Part shown: piece by piece, positions 25,545-33,929 of the stretch
Layout: every line of letters starts with the position of its first letter
Numbering within the stretch: the first letter of the stretch is position 1
Assembly (NCBI GenBank): GCA_963823165.1
Contig: CAWGKV010000034.1
Span: forward strand, 1-64,000
From: Roseiarcus sp963823165
GTDB lineage: Bacteria > Pseudomonadota > Alphaproteobacteria > Rhizobiales > Beijerinckiaceae
DNA length: 64,000 nt
Reading direction: 5' to 3'
Notes under the pieces: generated by a model
Database searches by the model: none
What the model was told of the DNA's origin: nothing
Seen by the model: only the letters and a program-made list of their open reading frames with translations
Translations under genes and position numbers: made by a program

Positions 25545-27344
25545 TCAGCGCGTGTGATGAACGGGCTGCAGCCCGTAGACGGGCGTCGGAAGGCACTCCA
25601 TCCGCGCCTTGATTTGAAGCGCGAGGACGAGCGAGAAATGGCGGGAGAGGTGGAGGTTGCCGCCGTGGAACCACAGACCCGGCTGCTGCGTCGGCTTCCA
25701 CATGTTGCGCGGCTCGCCTTCCCACGGACCGGGGTCGTTCGGCACGCCCGAGCCGAGTCCCCAGCACTTGCCGACCTTGTCCGCGACTTCCTCCGAGATT
25801 ATCGGCGCCAGGGCGCGGTTCATCGACTGGAAGCCGGTGGCCATGACGATGAGCTCCGCGGGGAGCTCCGAGCCGTCGGTCAGCTCGACCGAGCGTTCCT
25901 TGACCCGGCTGATCTCCAGGCCGCTTCTGACGGCAATGTCGCCCCTGGCGACGAGAGCCGAAGCGCCGACATCGATGTAATAGCCCGAGCCCGTGCGCAT
26001 CGCCTTCATCATCAGGCCGAACTCGTCCTCGCCGAAATCGACCTGAAGGCCCGATTTCGCGAGCTTTGCGTAGAAGGCGGCGTCGCGCCGGCGGACTTCC
26101 TGGTAGACCGGAATCTGGCCGCGGTGCATGATGCGGAACGGAGTGGCGGCGAAGATCAGATCGGCCTTGTCCGTCGTGATCCCCGCCTTGACCGCGTTCT
26201 CCGAATAGAGCGGCTCGAAGCCGAGCTCCATCAAAGTCTCCGACCGCACCACGGTCGTCGGCGAGCGCTGCAACATGGTGACCTTGGCGCCGTACTCCCA
26301 CAGGTCGGCCGCGATGTCGTGGGCCGAACTGTTGGAGCCGACGACGATGCAGTGCTTGCCCGCATAGGGCTCGCCGGTCGCGTAACTGCTCGAATGGTAA
26401 TGCTCGCCGGCAAAGGTCTCGATGCCGGGCAGGGGAACGACGTTCGGGGGGCCGTAGGCGCCGGTGGCGAAGACGAGCTGCTTCGGCTTCAAGGTCGTGC
26501 GCTTCCCCTCACGGAGAACGTCGACGGTCCATTCCTCTTTCCCTTCGTCGTAGCTCGCGCGAACGCACTCGGAAGAGCCCCAGTAATCGAGCTCCATCAC
26601 CTTCGCATACATCTCCAGCCAGTCGCCGAGTTTGTCCTTCGGCGTGAATACCGGCCAGTTCTCAGGGAAGGGAATATAGGGCAGGTGGTCGTACCAGACG
26701 GGGTCGTGCAGCACGAGAGAGCGATAACGGTTGCGCCAGGAATCGCCCGCCCGGGCGTTCTTTTCGAGAACGATGGTCGGCACGTCGAGCTGCTTCAGGC
26801 GCGCCCCGAGCGCGATGCCGCCCTGGCCGCCGCCGACGATGACGCAATAGGGCTGCGTTTGCTTTCCCAGAGCCTCCTCTTCGGCCCTTCTCCTCTCGAG
26901 CCAATTCTTGTCGCGTCGATAGACGCCGTGATTCACGCCCATGGGGCGCGACCGTCCCTTGCGCTCCTCGAAGCCTTTGAGCTCCTCGATCGCCGTGAGG
27001 AGCGTCCACGCGCGGCCGTCCTTGAGGCGCAGGATTCCGCGACCGCGCGCGTGCCTGGTCTCGAAGGCGATCCAGGCCTCGACGACGCTGTCGGCGAGCG
27101 ACGGTTGGCCGTCGATGCGCCAGGTCGTAGGGCCGATCGTCTCGAGCTGGGCTTCGAGCATCGCCGCGACGGCGTCGCGCCCCTCCAGCGTCTTGACGTT
27201 CCAGGTGAAGGCGGCGAGATCTCGCCAGAAGCATTCGTCGCCGAATAGCGCCGCCGCGCTCGCGCAGTCGCCGGCCTCGAGCGCCGAGCCGAATGCAGCG
27301 AGCCACGCTTCGGCCTCCTCCCGGGATGGGCGATGTTCCTCCAT
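25545..27344 (-). CDS. flavin-containing monooxygenase with N-terminal NTF2-like domain
   Basis: A 599-residue fusion. Residues 1-130 form an NTF2/SnoaL-like cone (AWLAAFGSALEAGDCASAAA, then LEGRDAVAAMLEAQL). The monooxygenase follows: FAD motif GGGQGG at 171-176, the class B signature FxGxxxHxxxY at 311-321, and an NADPH motif around 335-343 (VGSNSSAHD). The end contains LWFHGGNLHLSRHFS. Class B enzymes oxygenate nitrogen, sulfur or ketones, and YUCCA-type members convert indole-3-pyruvate to auxin. The gene is 32 bases after rpiR and before the amidase in one operon. Its substrate is unknown. Confidence 0.93.
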   Translation of the reverse strand: MEEHRPSREEAEAWLAAFGSALEAGDCASAAALFGDECFWRDLAAFTWNVKTLEGRDAVAAMLEAQLETIGPTTWRIDGQPSLADSVVEAWIAFETRHARGRGILRLKDGRAWTLLTAIEELKGFEERKGRSRPMGVNHGVYRRDKNWLERRRAEEEALGKQTQPYCVIVGGGQGGIALGARLKQLDVPTIVLEKNARAGDSWRNRYRSLVLHDPVWYDHLPYIPFPENWPVFTPKDKLGDWLEMYAKVMELDYWGSSECVRASYDEGKEEWTVDVLREGKRTTLKPKQLVFATGAYGPPNVVPLPGIETFAGEHYHSSSYATGEPYAGKHCIVVGSNSSAHDIAADLWEYGAKVTMLQRSPTTVVRSETLMELGFEPLYSENAVKAGITTDKADLIFAATPFRIMHRGQIPVYQEVRRRDAAFYAKLAKSGLQVDFGEDEFGLMMKAMRTGSGYYIDVGASALVARGDIAVRSGLEISRVKERSVELTDGSELPAELIVMATGFQSMNRALAPIISEEVADKVGKCWGLGSGVPNDPGPWEGEPRNMWKPTQQPGLWFHGGNLHLSRHFSLVLALQIKARMECLPTPVYGLQPVHHTR

Positions 27345-27376
27345 CTCTCTTCCTCCTCGAACGGCTCTGTTGGCGC

Positions 27377-28372
27377 CTATTCCTGCGGCTTCAAGGTCTT
27401 CATCAGCGGGGTCGGATCCGACGACGGCGAAGGAATGGCGACGCCGATATTCGCGAGCGTGTAGCGGACGCGGCGAAGCGCCTCGCGCGACCTCCCGCCC
27501 ATTTCGGATGCGACGCCGGTGGCGATGGTGTCTACCACCGCCATATGGGCGTAACGCGAGGCGGTCGGCATCAGCGCGTTGGCGTCTTCGGGAATGACGA
27601 TCGGAATGACGACCTCAGCGGCGGCGGCAAGCGGCGTCTCCGGCCGCGTCAGCGCAATCGTCTTTGCTCCGAAGGATCGCGCGATCTCGATCGCCCCGAC
27701 GACCGGCTTCGATCGGCCGCTGTTGGAGACCGCCAAGGCGACGTCCTTGGGCCGCAAAGTCGCAGCCGACATGCGCTGCTGGTGGCCGTCAGAATAAGCG
27801 CAAACCGGAAGACCCAGGCGGAAGAACCGCAACTTTGCGTCCTCGGCGATGCTCGCAGATCCGCCGCCCTGGCCGTAGATGTCGAGCCGGTTGCAGTCTG
27901 CGATTGCCGCGATGGCGCGGCCGACCGCCGCCGTATCGAGGCGCTCGAGGCAATCGCGGATCGCATTGGCGGCGCGGATCATCACGACTTGCGCGAGCTG
28001 CCCGATGTCGTCCTCGAAGACGCGGTCGGTCCTGAGATACACGGCCGCGACCGTCAGGGTCGTCGCCAGGCGAACCTTGAACTCGCCGAAGGAGGCGCAG
28101 CCGACCGAGCGGCAGAACCGGGTGACGCTCGGCTGACTGACGCCTGCGCGATTCGCCAGGTCGCGGATCGTCATGCGCGTGGTCGCCTCGTAATCGGCGG
28201 CGACGGCCTCCGCGACCCGTCGCTCGGCCGCCGACAGGTCGCCCTCGATCTGCTGGATTCGCGAAACGAGATCGATCGGCGCGATCGGCTCATGCCTCGC
28301 GCCCACCCCGCGGCCCGGACGGGCTGTCATCCCGCCGCTCCCAACATCGCCCAACTCCAATGTCGCTCGCAA
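27377..28372 (-). CDS. MurR/RpiR family transcriptional regulator
   Basis: A 331-residue regulator with an N-terminal HTH_6 domain (LVSRIQQIEGDLSAAERRVAEAV, TIRDLANRAGVSQPSVTRFCR) and a C-terminal SIS sugar-phosphate-binding domain. In the SIS domain NRLDIYGQGGGSA, LAVSNSGRSKPVV and ALTRPETPLAAAAEVV are recognisable. Such proteins sense phosphosugars or related intermediates. It heads the leftward operon and faces the rightward operon across 231 bases that contain a perfect palindrome at 28384. A start at 28330 is also possible and would remove a 14-residue leader. It most likely controls both arms and itself. Confidence 0.93.
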   Translation of the reverse strand: MRATLELGDVGSGGMTARPGRGVGARHEPIAPIDLVSRIQQIEGDLSAAERRVAEAVAADYEATTRMTIRDLANRAGVSQPSVTRFCRSVGCASFGEFKVRLATTLTVAAVYLRTDRVFEDDIGQLAQVVMIRAANAIRDCLERLDTAAVGRAIAAIADCNRLDIYGQGGGSASIAEDAKLRFFRLGLPVCAYSDGHQQRMSAATLRPKDVALAVSNSGRSKPVVGAIEIARSFGAKTIALTRPETPLAAAAEVVIPIVIPEDANALMPTASRYAHMAVVDTIATGVASEMGGRSREALRRVRYTLANIGVAIPSPSSDPTPLMKTLKPQE

Positions 28373-28383
28373 ATGTGTCGGCC

Positions 28384-28398
28384 TGTAATTGAATTACA
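28384..28398. promoter_or_regulatory. candidate RpiR operator (perfect palindrome)
   Basis: TGTAATTGAATTACA is a perfect 15-base palindrome with a central G, 12 bases upstream of the rpiR start. RpiR-family regulators such as HexR bind sites of the TGTAAT-ATTACA type. Its position fits autoregulation. Confidence 0.65.
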
Positions 28399-28571
28399 CG
28401 TTCTTGATCAGAAGGCAACAAACGCCTCTTGCCAGCCGCTGCGGCCCAACGATCCCGCAGTAACCTATAAGGGTTTTAGCGCCGCCAAAAAGCCCGAGGA
28501 TGTTGGCGAAAAGGAGTCATTCAGGCGTCGCCGGCGGAGGCGGAAATTTTCTCTTGCGCGGCTTTAGGTTG

Positions 28572-28586
28572 TGTAACATAATTTCA
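28572..28586. promoter_or_regulatory. second, weaker RpiR-like operator before the importer operon
   Basis: TGTAACATAATTTCA matches the palindrome at 28384 at 11 of 15 positions and keeps the outer TGTAA and the AATT. It lies 17 bases before the ATG of the ABC ATPase and directly before its ribosome-binding site. Binding here would block the rightward operon. Confidence 0.5.
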
Positions 28587-28603
28587 AAAAAGGAGAGGCT
28601 CCG

Positions 28604-29491
28604 ATGCCGTCATGGCCGAGGGAGGGAGAGACGTCCGATTCGATCGTTCGGGCCGCGGCGGGCGGTGATCGCGCAGGAGAAGCCGCAATGGCGAATGGCG
28701 CAGCCAAAGCGCAGCCGAAAATGGTCGTCGAGGGCGCGACCAAGCACTACGCGACGAAATCCGGAGCGGTGCATGCGCTGGACAACGTGTCTCTCGAAGT
28801 GCGCGAGGGCGAGTTCCTCTGCATCATCGGCCCGTCGGGTTGCGGCAAGTCGACCCTGTTGTGGTCGATGGCCGGCCTGCACGATTTGACCCGCGGCCAG
28901 ATCAGGCTCGGCAAGGACGTCATCACCCGGCCGCATCCCGAGATCGCGGTGATCTTCCAGGACGCCAACCTGCTGCCGTGGCGCAATCTGCTCAAGAACG
29001 TGGCGCTGCCTTTCGAACTGAAGCGGCGCCGGCCGGACATGGAGCGGATCGAGCATCTGCTCGAGCGGGTCAATTTGAAGGGCTTCGAACACAAGTTCCC
29101 GCGCGAGCTTTCGGGCGGAATGCAGCAGCGGGCCTCGATCGTCAGGAGCCTCGCGGTAAATCCGTCGCTCCTGCTGATGGATGAACCTTTCGGGGCGCTC
29201 GACGCTTTCACCCGCGATGAAATGAATCTCCTGATCCAGGAAATCTGGATCGAGACCCGCAAGACGATCGCCTTCGTCACGCACTCGATCGCAGAGGCGA
29301 TCTTCCTCGCCGACCGCGTCGTCGTCATGTCGGCCCGGCCAGGGCGCATCTCGGCGATCTACGACATCGACATTCCACGGCCGCGGCCGGTCGAGATCCA
29401 GACGCAGCCCGATTTCATTGCCCGCGTGCTCGAGATCAAGGCGCGAATCGACCGCGGCCGCACGGCTGCGTCCGGCCTCGCGGTCGCATAA
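28604..29491 (+). CDS. ABC transporter ATP-binding protein (SsuB/TauB type)
   Basis: A 295-residue ATPase of the nitrate/sulfonate/taurine class. Walker A is GPSGCGKSTLL, the Q-loop VIFQDANLLPWRNLLKNV, the signature LSGGMQQRASIVRSLA, Walker B LLLMDEPFGALDAFTR, and the H-loop AFVTHSIAEAIFLADRV. An N-terminal extension of about 35 residues precedes the domain. The ATG at 28604 has AAGGAGAG seven bases upstream, better than the internal ATG at 28688. It starts the rightward operon and energises the following permease. Confidence 0.94.
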   Translation: MPSWPREGETSDSIVRAAAGGDRAGEAAMANGAAKAQPKMVVEGATKHYATKSGAVHALDNVSLEVREGEFLCIIGPSGCGKSTLLWSMAGLHDLTRGQIRLGKDVITRPHPEIAVIFQDANLLPWRNLLKNVALPFELKRRRPDMERIEHLLERVNLKGFEHKFPRELSGGMQQRASIVRSLAVNPSLLLMDEPFGALDAFTRDEMNLLIQEIWIETRKTIAFVTHSIAEAIFLADRVVVMSARPGRISAIYDIDIPRPRPVEIQTQPDFIARVLEIKARIDRGRTAASGLAVA

Positions 29492-29526
29492 GCTTTCGCC
29501 GCCCAGACAGAACTTCGGAGACCAGC

Positions 29527-30369
29527 GTGGACAAGGTTCTGGGCGACAAGATCCCAGAGTTCAACCGCAGAGCGGAGGCCGACGAGCCTGGCCTCGCCGG
29601 CGTGCGGTTCGGGCTCGGCGAGTCCCGCACGCATCTGGAGATCGCGATCATCGCGCTCGTCGCCGTGGTCATCGTCGGGGGCGCGGAGGTGCTACTGCGG
29701 GTCTTCGACGTGCCGCAGTACATCATGCCGAAGCCGAGCCAGATCATCCTCGCGCTGTTCACGGAATGGCCTTTCCTGTGGCCGCATCTCCTGATCACGC
29801 TTTACGAGCTGTTCGCCGGCTTCGCCATCGGCGGCGCGATAGGCTTTGTGATGGCGGCGGTGATCACCCAGTTTCCCTTCGTCGAGAAGATCGTCACCCC
29901 TTATATCCTGCTCCTGGTGACGACGCCGATGCTGGCGTTGGTGCCGCTGCTCATTCTGCGCTTCGGCTTCGGCAGCGAGCCGCGAATCATCGCAGTGGCG
30001 CTCGCCAGCGGTCCGATGGTGATGATCAATTCCGCCACCGGGTTCCGGCGCGTCGATCTGGCGAAGATCGCGCTCGCGCGCTCCTTCGGTGCGAGCACGT
30101 TGCAGATCTTCACCAAGATTCGCATCCCGATGGCGATGCCGATGATCATCGTCGGCCTGATGGTCGGCTCCATCTTTGGACTTCTGACCGCGATCGGCGC
30201 GGAAATGGTCGGGGGCGCGGAGGGACTTGGCAGCCGGCTGACCTATTATTCCGCCCTGATCCGCATGCCGCAGTTCTTCGCGATCATCCTCATTCTCGCG
30301 ATCATCGGCATTTCGATCTACGTCTTCTTTTACTGGCTCGGAAAGAAATGGGCCAGCTGGGAGGCGTAA
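29527..30369 (+). CDS. ABC transporter permease (SsuC/TauC type)
   Basis: A 280-residue membrane protein with about six spans and the BPD_transp_1 pattern. HLLITLYELFAGFAIGGAIGFV and TPYILLLVTTPMLALVPLLI are the central spans. The ARSFGASTLQIFTKIRIPMAM loop is the EAA motif that contacts the ATPase. It starts with GTG at 29527, 35 bases after the ATPase stop, with GGAG just before. The binding protein follows 54 bases later. Confidence 0.93.
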   Translation: MDKVLGDKIPEFNRRAEADEPGLAGVRFGLGESRTHLEIAIIALVAVVIVGGAEVLLRVFDVPQYIMPKPSQIILALFTEWPFLWPHLLITLYELFAGFAIGGAIGFVMAAVITQFPFVEKIVTPYILLLVTTPMLALVPLLILRFGFGSEPRIIAVALASGPMVMINSATGFRRVDLAKIALARSFGASTLQIFTKIRIPMAMPMIIVGLMVGSIFGLLTAIGAEMVGGAEGLGSRLTYYSALIRMPQFFAIILILAIIGISIYVFFYWLGKKWASWEA

Positions 30370-30423
30370 GATTGCCGAGACCAGGCAAAGGCACAATTAA
30401 TGCAAACGTACAGGGAGAGAGCA

Positions 30424-31561
30424 ATGTCCAACCATGACAAACGAATGATCGACCGCCGTCGACTGCTGACGCTGACCGCCGGCGGCGTCACCGCAACTGC
30501 TTTGTTCCGGATCGCGGGCTCGACGCCGGCCTTCGCCGCGGACAACACGGTCCGGTGGGTGTCGCCGCGCGGCACGATCGAGGTGCTCGACGACTACCCC
30601 TACTGGGTCGCCAAGAAGTTCGGCTATTTCGGCGACATCGCCACGACGCTCGAGCCTGGTCCGTCGGACGCCACCGCCACGCGTCAAGCTCGTCGACCAG
30701 AAGCAGGCGGACATGGGCTATCCCTCGCCCGGCGTCTTTTCGCTGGCGCTCGAACAGGGCATGCCGCTCGTTTCCGTCTTCGAAATGGGCGGCAGCGACG
30801 TGTTCGACATCGCCTTCCGCAAAGGCGAGAAGGCCAAGAACCTCAACGACCTCGAAGGCAAGACGATTTTGCTCGGCAGCGCCGGCTGGCAGTCGATCTG
30901 CGACCCGATGCTGTATGCGGCCGGAGTGGACGTGAAGAAGATCAAATACGTCGAAGCCGGCTGGCCGACCTGGGGCACCGCGCTGAAGGCCGGCAAGGGA
31001 GACGCCGCGCTTTGCTGGGAAGGCCTGCGGGCGCAGTGGAAGGGACAGGGCCTCGACTTCGATTACATCCTGGGCAAGGATTATTCGAAGCTGCCCGCCA
31101 ACAGCTTCGTCATCCGCAAGGCCGACTTCGACGACGCCGCCAAGAAGAAGCTCTACGCGCGATATCTGCAGGGCTGGGCGGCCGGCCTCGAATTCGGCAA
31201 ACAGAACCCGCGCGCCGCGACCCAGATCGTGATGATGCAGTTTCCCGGTCTCGCGTCGCAAATGACCCCGACGGTGGCGACCGAATCGATGATGCAGCTG
31301 GCGTCGGTTTTCGGCGGCCGCATGGACGAGCGCAAGAAGTGGGGCTACCACTTGGCCTCGAGCTGGCAGCTCTTCTTCGACACGGCGCGCAAGCTCGGCC
31401 AGATCACCCATGACATCAAATTCGAGGACGTCTGCAAGAACGACCTCGTCGACGAAGCCAACGCCTTTGACGCCGCCAAGGTCCAGGCGGACGCGCAAGG
31501 CTTTGCGCTCTCGCCGGAATACCAGTCGGTCGACGTCAAGGCGATCGATGTGAGTCGTTAG
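30424..31561 (+). pseudogene. NMT1/TauA-like substrate-binding protein, frameshifted
   Basis: The first frame gives a Tat-like signal (DRRRLLTLTAGGVTA, cleavage near AFAAD) and the start of the mature protein (WVSPRGTIEVLDDYPYWVAKK). After ATTLEPGPSDATAT the reading becomes arginine-rich. The next frame continues with VKLVDQKQADMGYPSPGVF and runs normally to 31561. One extra base near 30682 explains the break; removing it restores a protein of about 378 residues. The type II fold binds small nitrogen- or sulfur-containing solutes such as pyrimidine precursors, aromatic sulfonates or taurine. If the break is real, importer function would be lost or need another binding protein. Confidence 0.88.
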
Positions 31562-31620
31562 CTTTCGCAAGGGGCGGCCTGGGACGGCCGCCCCTCGTTG
31601 CGCGCTCGCGGGAACAGTCG

Positions 31621-32811
31621 ATGGGCTACAAAGCCATCTACGCTTATCCCTGGGATCTCGCCGAGGCGGGCGTCGCCGGCGCCGTCGGCCGGTTCGCGGC
31701 GCTCGGCCTCGATACGGTCACCGTCGCGGGCAGCTATCACGCCGGGAAGTTCCTGCGCCCCCACGGCGCGGCGGGGAAGGTCTACTTTCCCGAGGACGGC
31801 GCTGTCTATTTCAAGCCGAACCCGGGACGCTACGGAGCGATCAAGCCGGTCCCGCATTCGACCCTCGCCGCGGAGGACGGCCCGCTGCGCGCCCTCACGG
31901 CGCAGGAAAGGCTGGCGACGAACGTCTGGCTCGTGCTGCTGCACAACACGCGGCTCGGCGCGGCGCATCCGGGTTCGACCGTCGCGAACGCCTTCGGCGA
32001 TCGCTATATCTACAGTCTCTGCCCGTCCGCGCCCGAAGCCCGCGCCTATGCCCGAGGCCTGGCGCTCGACGTCACCGAATCCTATCCGGTGGTCGGCGTC
32101 TCGTTGGAGACCCCCGGCTTCCTGCCCTACCTGCACGGCTTTCATCACGAATTCGCTCTCGTCCGCCCCAACCGCTGGCTCGAGTCGCAGCTCGGCCTGT
32201 GCTTCTGCGAACACTGCATGTCGGGTGCAAAGCGCGCCGGGATCCGCGTCGAGGCGTTGCGGCGGCAGGTCGCCTTCGACATCGAGGCCTATCTCGCGAG
32301 CGACGTCGACTTTCCCGCGGACATGGCCGAGGCATTCTGGCTCGCCGATACGCGCACCGATGGCGATCTGGCGGCCTTCCTCCATTGGCGCTGCACGGTC
32401 GTGACCTCCCTGGTCGGCGAGATCCGCGACGCCGTGCGCCGGAGCGCCACGGTGGCGGTGATCCCCTCGGTCGCAAGGCCGACCGGCGGCGCGTGGTACG
32501 AAGGCAGCGACCTGAAGGCGCTCGCCGAGGCCGCCGGCGTCATCGAAGCCTGCTTCTACGAGCCGGGCGCCGGGCGGGTGAAAGCCGATCTCCACGACGT
32601 CAAGCGCCGTCTGCGCGGCGCAGGCGCGCTTCGCGCCATTGTCCGCCCCGCCTTCCCCGATCTCGAGACGAAGGGCGAATTCCTCGCCGCGATGCGCGCG
32701 CTCGGCGCCGGCGGGGTGCGCGACGTCGCTTTCTACAACTGGGGCCACTTGCGGGACGCCAATCTCGCATGGATCGCCGAAGGCCTCGCCGCTATGGAGA
32801 GCGCGGGATGA
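31621..32811 (+). CDS. unrecognised protein, probably a TIM barrel (glycoside-hydrolase-like)
   Basis: A 396-residue protein I cannot assign. It begins with a strand-helix pattern (YKAIYAYPWDLAEAG, GLDTVTVAGSYHAGKF) and continues with repeated strand-helix units. ESYPVVGVSLETPGFLPYL has a Glu where barrel hydrolases put a catalytic acid, followed by a Cys cluster, LGLCFCEHCMSGAKRAGI, seen next to the barrel centre of some putative glycosidases. VAVIPSVARPTGGAWYEG and DVAFYNWGHLRD are later strands. No signal peptide is visible, so it is cytoplasmic. It lies 60 bases after the binding protein and 42 before the Gfo/Idh gene, within the operon. Confidence 0.75.
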   Translation: MGYKAIYAYPWDLAEAGVAGAVGRFAALGLDTVTVAGSYHAGKFLRPHGAAGKVYFPEDGAVYFKPNPGRYGAIKPVPHSTLAAEDGPLRALTAQERLATNVWLVLLHNTRLGAAHPGSTVANAFGDRYIYSLCPSAPEARAYARGLALDVTESYPVVGVSLETPGFLPYLHGFHHEFALVRPNRWLESQLGLCFCEHCMSGAKRAGIRVEALRRQVAFDIEAYLASDVDFPADMAEAFWLADTRTDGDLAAFLHWRCTVVTSLVGEIRDAVRRSATVAVIPSVARPTGGAWYEGSDLKALAEAAGVIEACFYEPGAGRVKADLHDVKRRLRGAGALRAIVRPAFPDLETKGEFLAAMRALGAGGVRDVAFYNWGHLRDANLAWIAEGLAAMESAG

Positions 32812-32852
32812 ATCCGATCGGCGGCTAAACGACAATCAAGGAGGGTTAGGAG

Positions 32853-33893
32853 ATGACCAAGAGCGTTCTCGTCGTCGGTCTCGGCAACATGGGGATGAGC
32901 CACGCGGTCGCCTACACGCGCATCCCCGGCTTCGAGGTGGCCGGCGTCTGCGAGCGGAGGATCGCCAAGCGCTCGCTGCCGCCGGCCCTCGCCGGGGCCC
33001 GGAAATTCGACGATTACGAGAAGGCCCTGGCCGAGTTGAAGCCGGACGTCGTCTCGATCAACACCCTTCCCGATACGCACGCGGATTTCGCCATCAAGGC
33101 GATGGAGGCGGGAGCGCATGTGTTCGTCGAGAAGCCGCTCGCCGACTCCGTCGCAAACGCGGAAAAGGTCGTGGCTGCCGCGGAGCGCACGAAGCGCAAG
33201 CTCGTCGTCGGCTATATCCTTCGCCAGCATCCGTCCTGGATCAAGTTCATCGAGATCGCCCGCCGGCTCGGCTCGCCGCTCGTCTTCAGGATGAATTTGA
33301 ACCAGCAGTCGAACGGCGAGACCTGGAACTGGCACAAGCGCCTGATGGACAGCTTCCCCCCGATCGTCGACTGCGGCGTGCATTACGTCGACGTGATGTG
33401 CCAGATGACCAAGGCGGATCCCGTCCGCGTTTACGCGGTCGGCGCGAAGCTGACCGACGAAGTCAAGCTCAACAACTACGGGATGCTGCAGGTGTCGTTC
33501 GCCGACGGGTCGGTCGGCTGGTACGAGGCCGGCTGGGGGCCGATGATGAGCGAGACCGCCTTCTTCGTCAAAGACGTCGTCGGTCCCAAGGGCTCCGTCT
33601 CCATCGTCATGGCCGAGACCGCGGGCAAGGTGAAGTCGGACGACATCAACGCCCACACCAAGACCAACCAGATCCTTTGGCATCATGCGGACATGTCGCA
33701 GCCCGACCAGCGGATCGACATGAGCGACGAGCCGGACCATGACGCGCTTTGCGAGCGCGAGCAGCGCTATCTCCTCAAGGCGATCGACGAGGACATCGAC
33801 CTCACCGATCACATGAACGATGCGGTCAAGAGCCTGAGGATCGTGATCGCCGCCGACGAGTCGATCCACACCGGGCAAGTGATCGCGCTCTGA
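32853..33893 (+). CDS. Gfo/Idh/MocA family oxidoreductase
   Basis: A 346-residue NAD(P)-dependent dehydrogenase. The Rossmann start is SVLVVGLGNMGMSHAVAY, the ADP-binding segment ends in SINTLPDTHADFAIKAMEAG, and VFVEKPLADSVANAEK holds the EKP signature with the catalytic Lys. The C-terminal alpha/beta domain contains FPPIVDCGVHYVDVMCQMT, with the conserved Asp and His. These enzymes oxidise or epimerise sugars, inositols and amino-sugars. Ribosome-binding site AGGAGG lies eight bases before the ATG. Its place in the operon supports sugar-like chemistry for the unknown substrate. Confidence 0.94.
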   Translation: MTKSVLVVGLGNMGMSHAVAYTRIPGFEVAGVCERRIAKRSLPPALAGARKFDDYEKALAELKPDVVSINTLPDTHADFAIKAMEAGAHVFVEKPLADSVANAEKVVAAAERTKRKLVVGYILRQHPSWIKFIEIARRLGSPLVFRMNLNQQSNGETWNWHKRLMDSFPPIVDCGVHYVDVMCQMTKADPVRVYAVGAKLTDEVKLNNYGMLQVSFADGSVGWYEAGWGPMMSETAFFVKDVVGPKGSVSIVMAETAGKVKSDDINAHTKTNQILWHHADMSQPDQRIDMSDEPDHDALCEREQRYLLKAIDEDIDLTDHMNDAVKSLRIVIAADESIHTGQVIAL

Positions 33894-33929
33894 CCGGGAC
33901 GACGGTCCGGCCTGACAGGAGGCGACGAC

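Noticed and set aside
28604..31561. Thiamin-precursor (ThiXYZ) salvage importer
   Set aside because: The NMT1-like binding protein would allow it, but TenA and other thiamin genes are missing and the Gfo/Idh and deacetylase partners do not fit.
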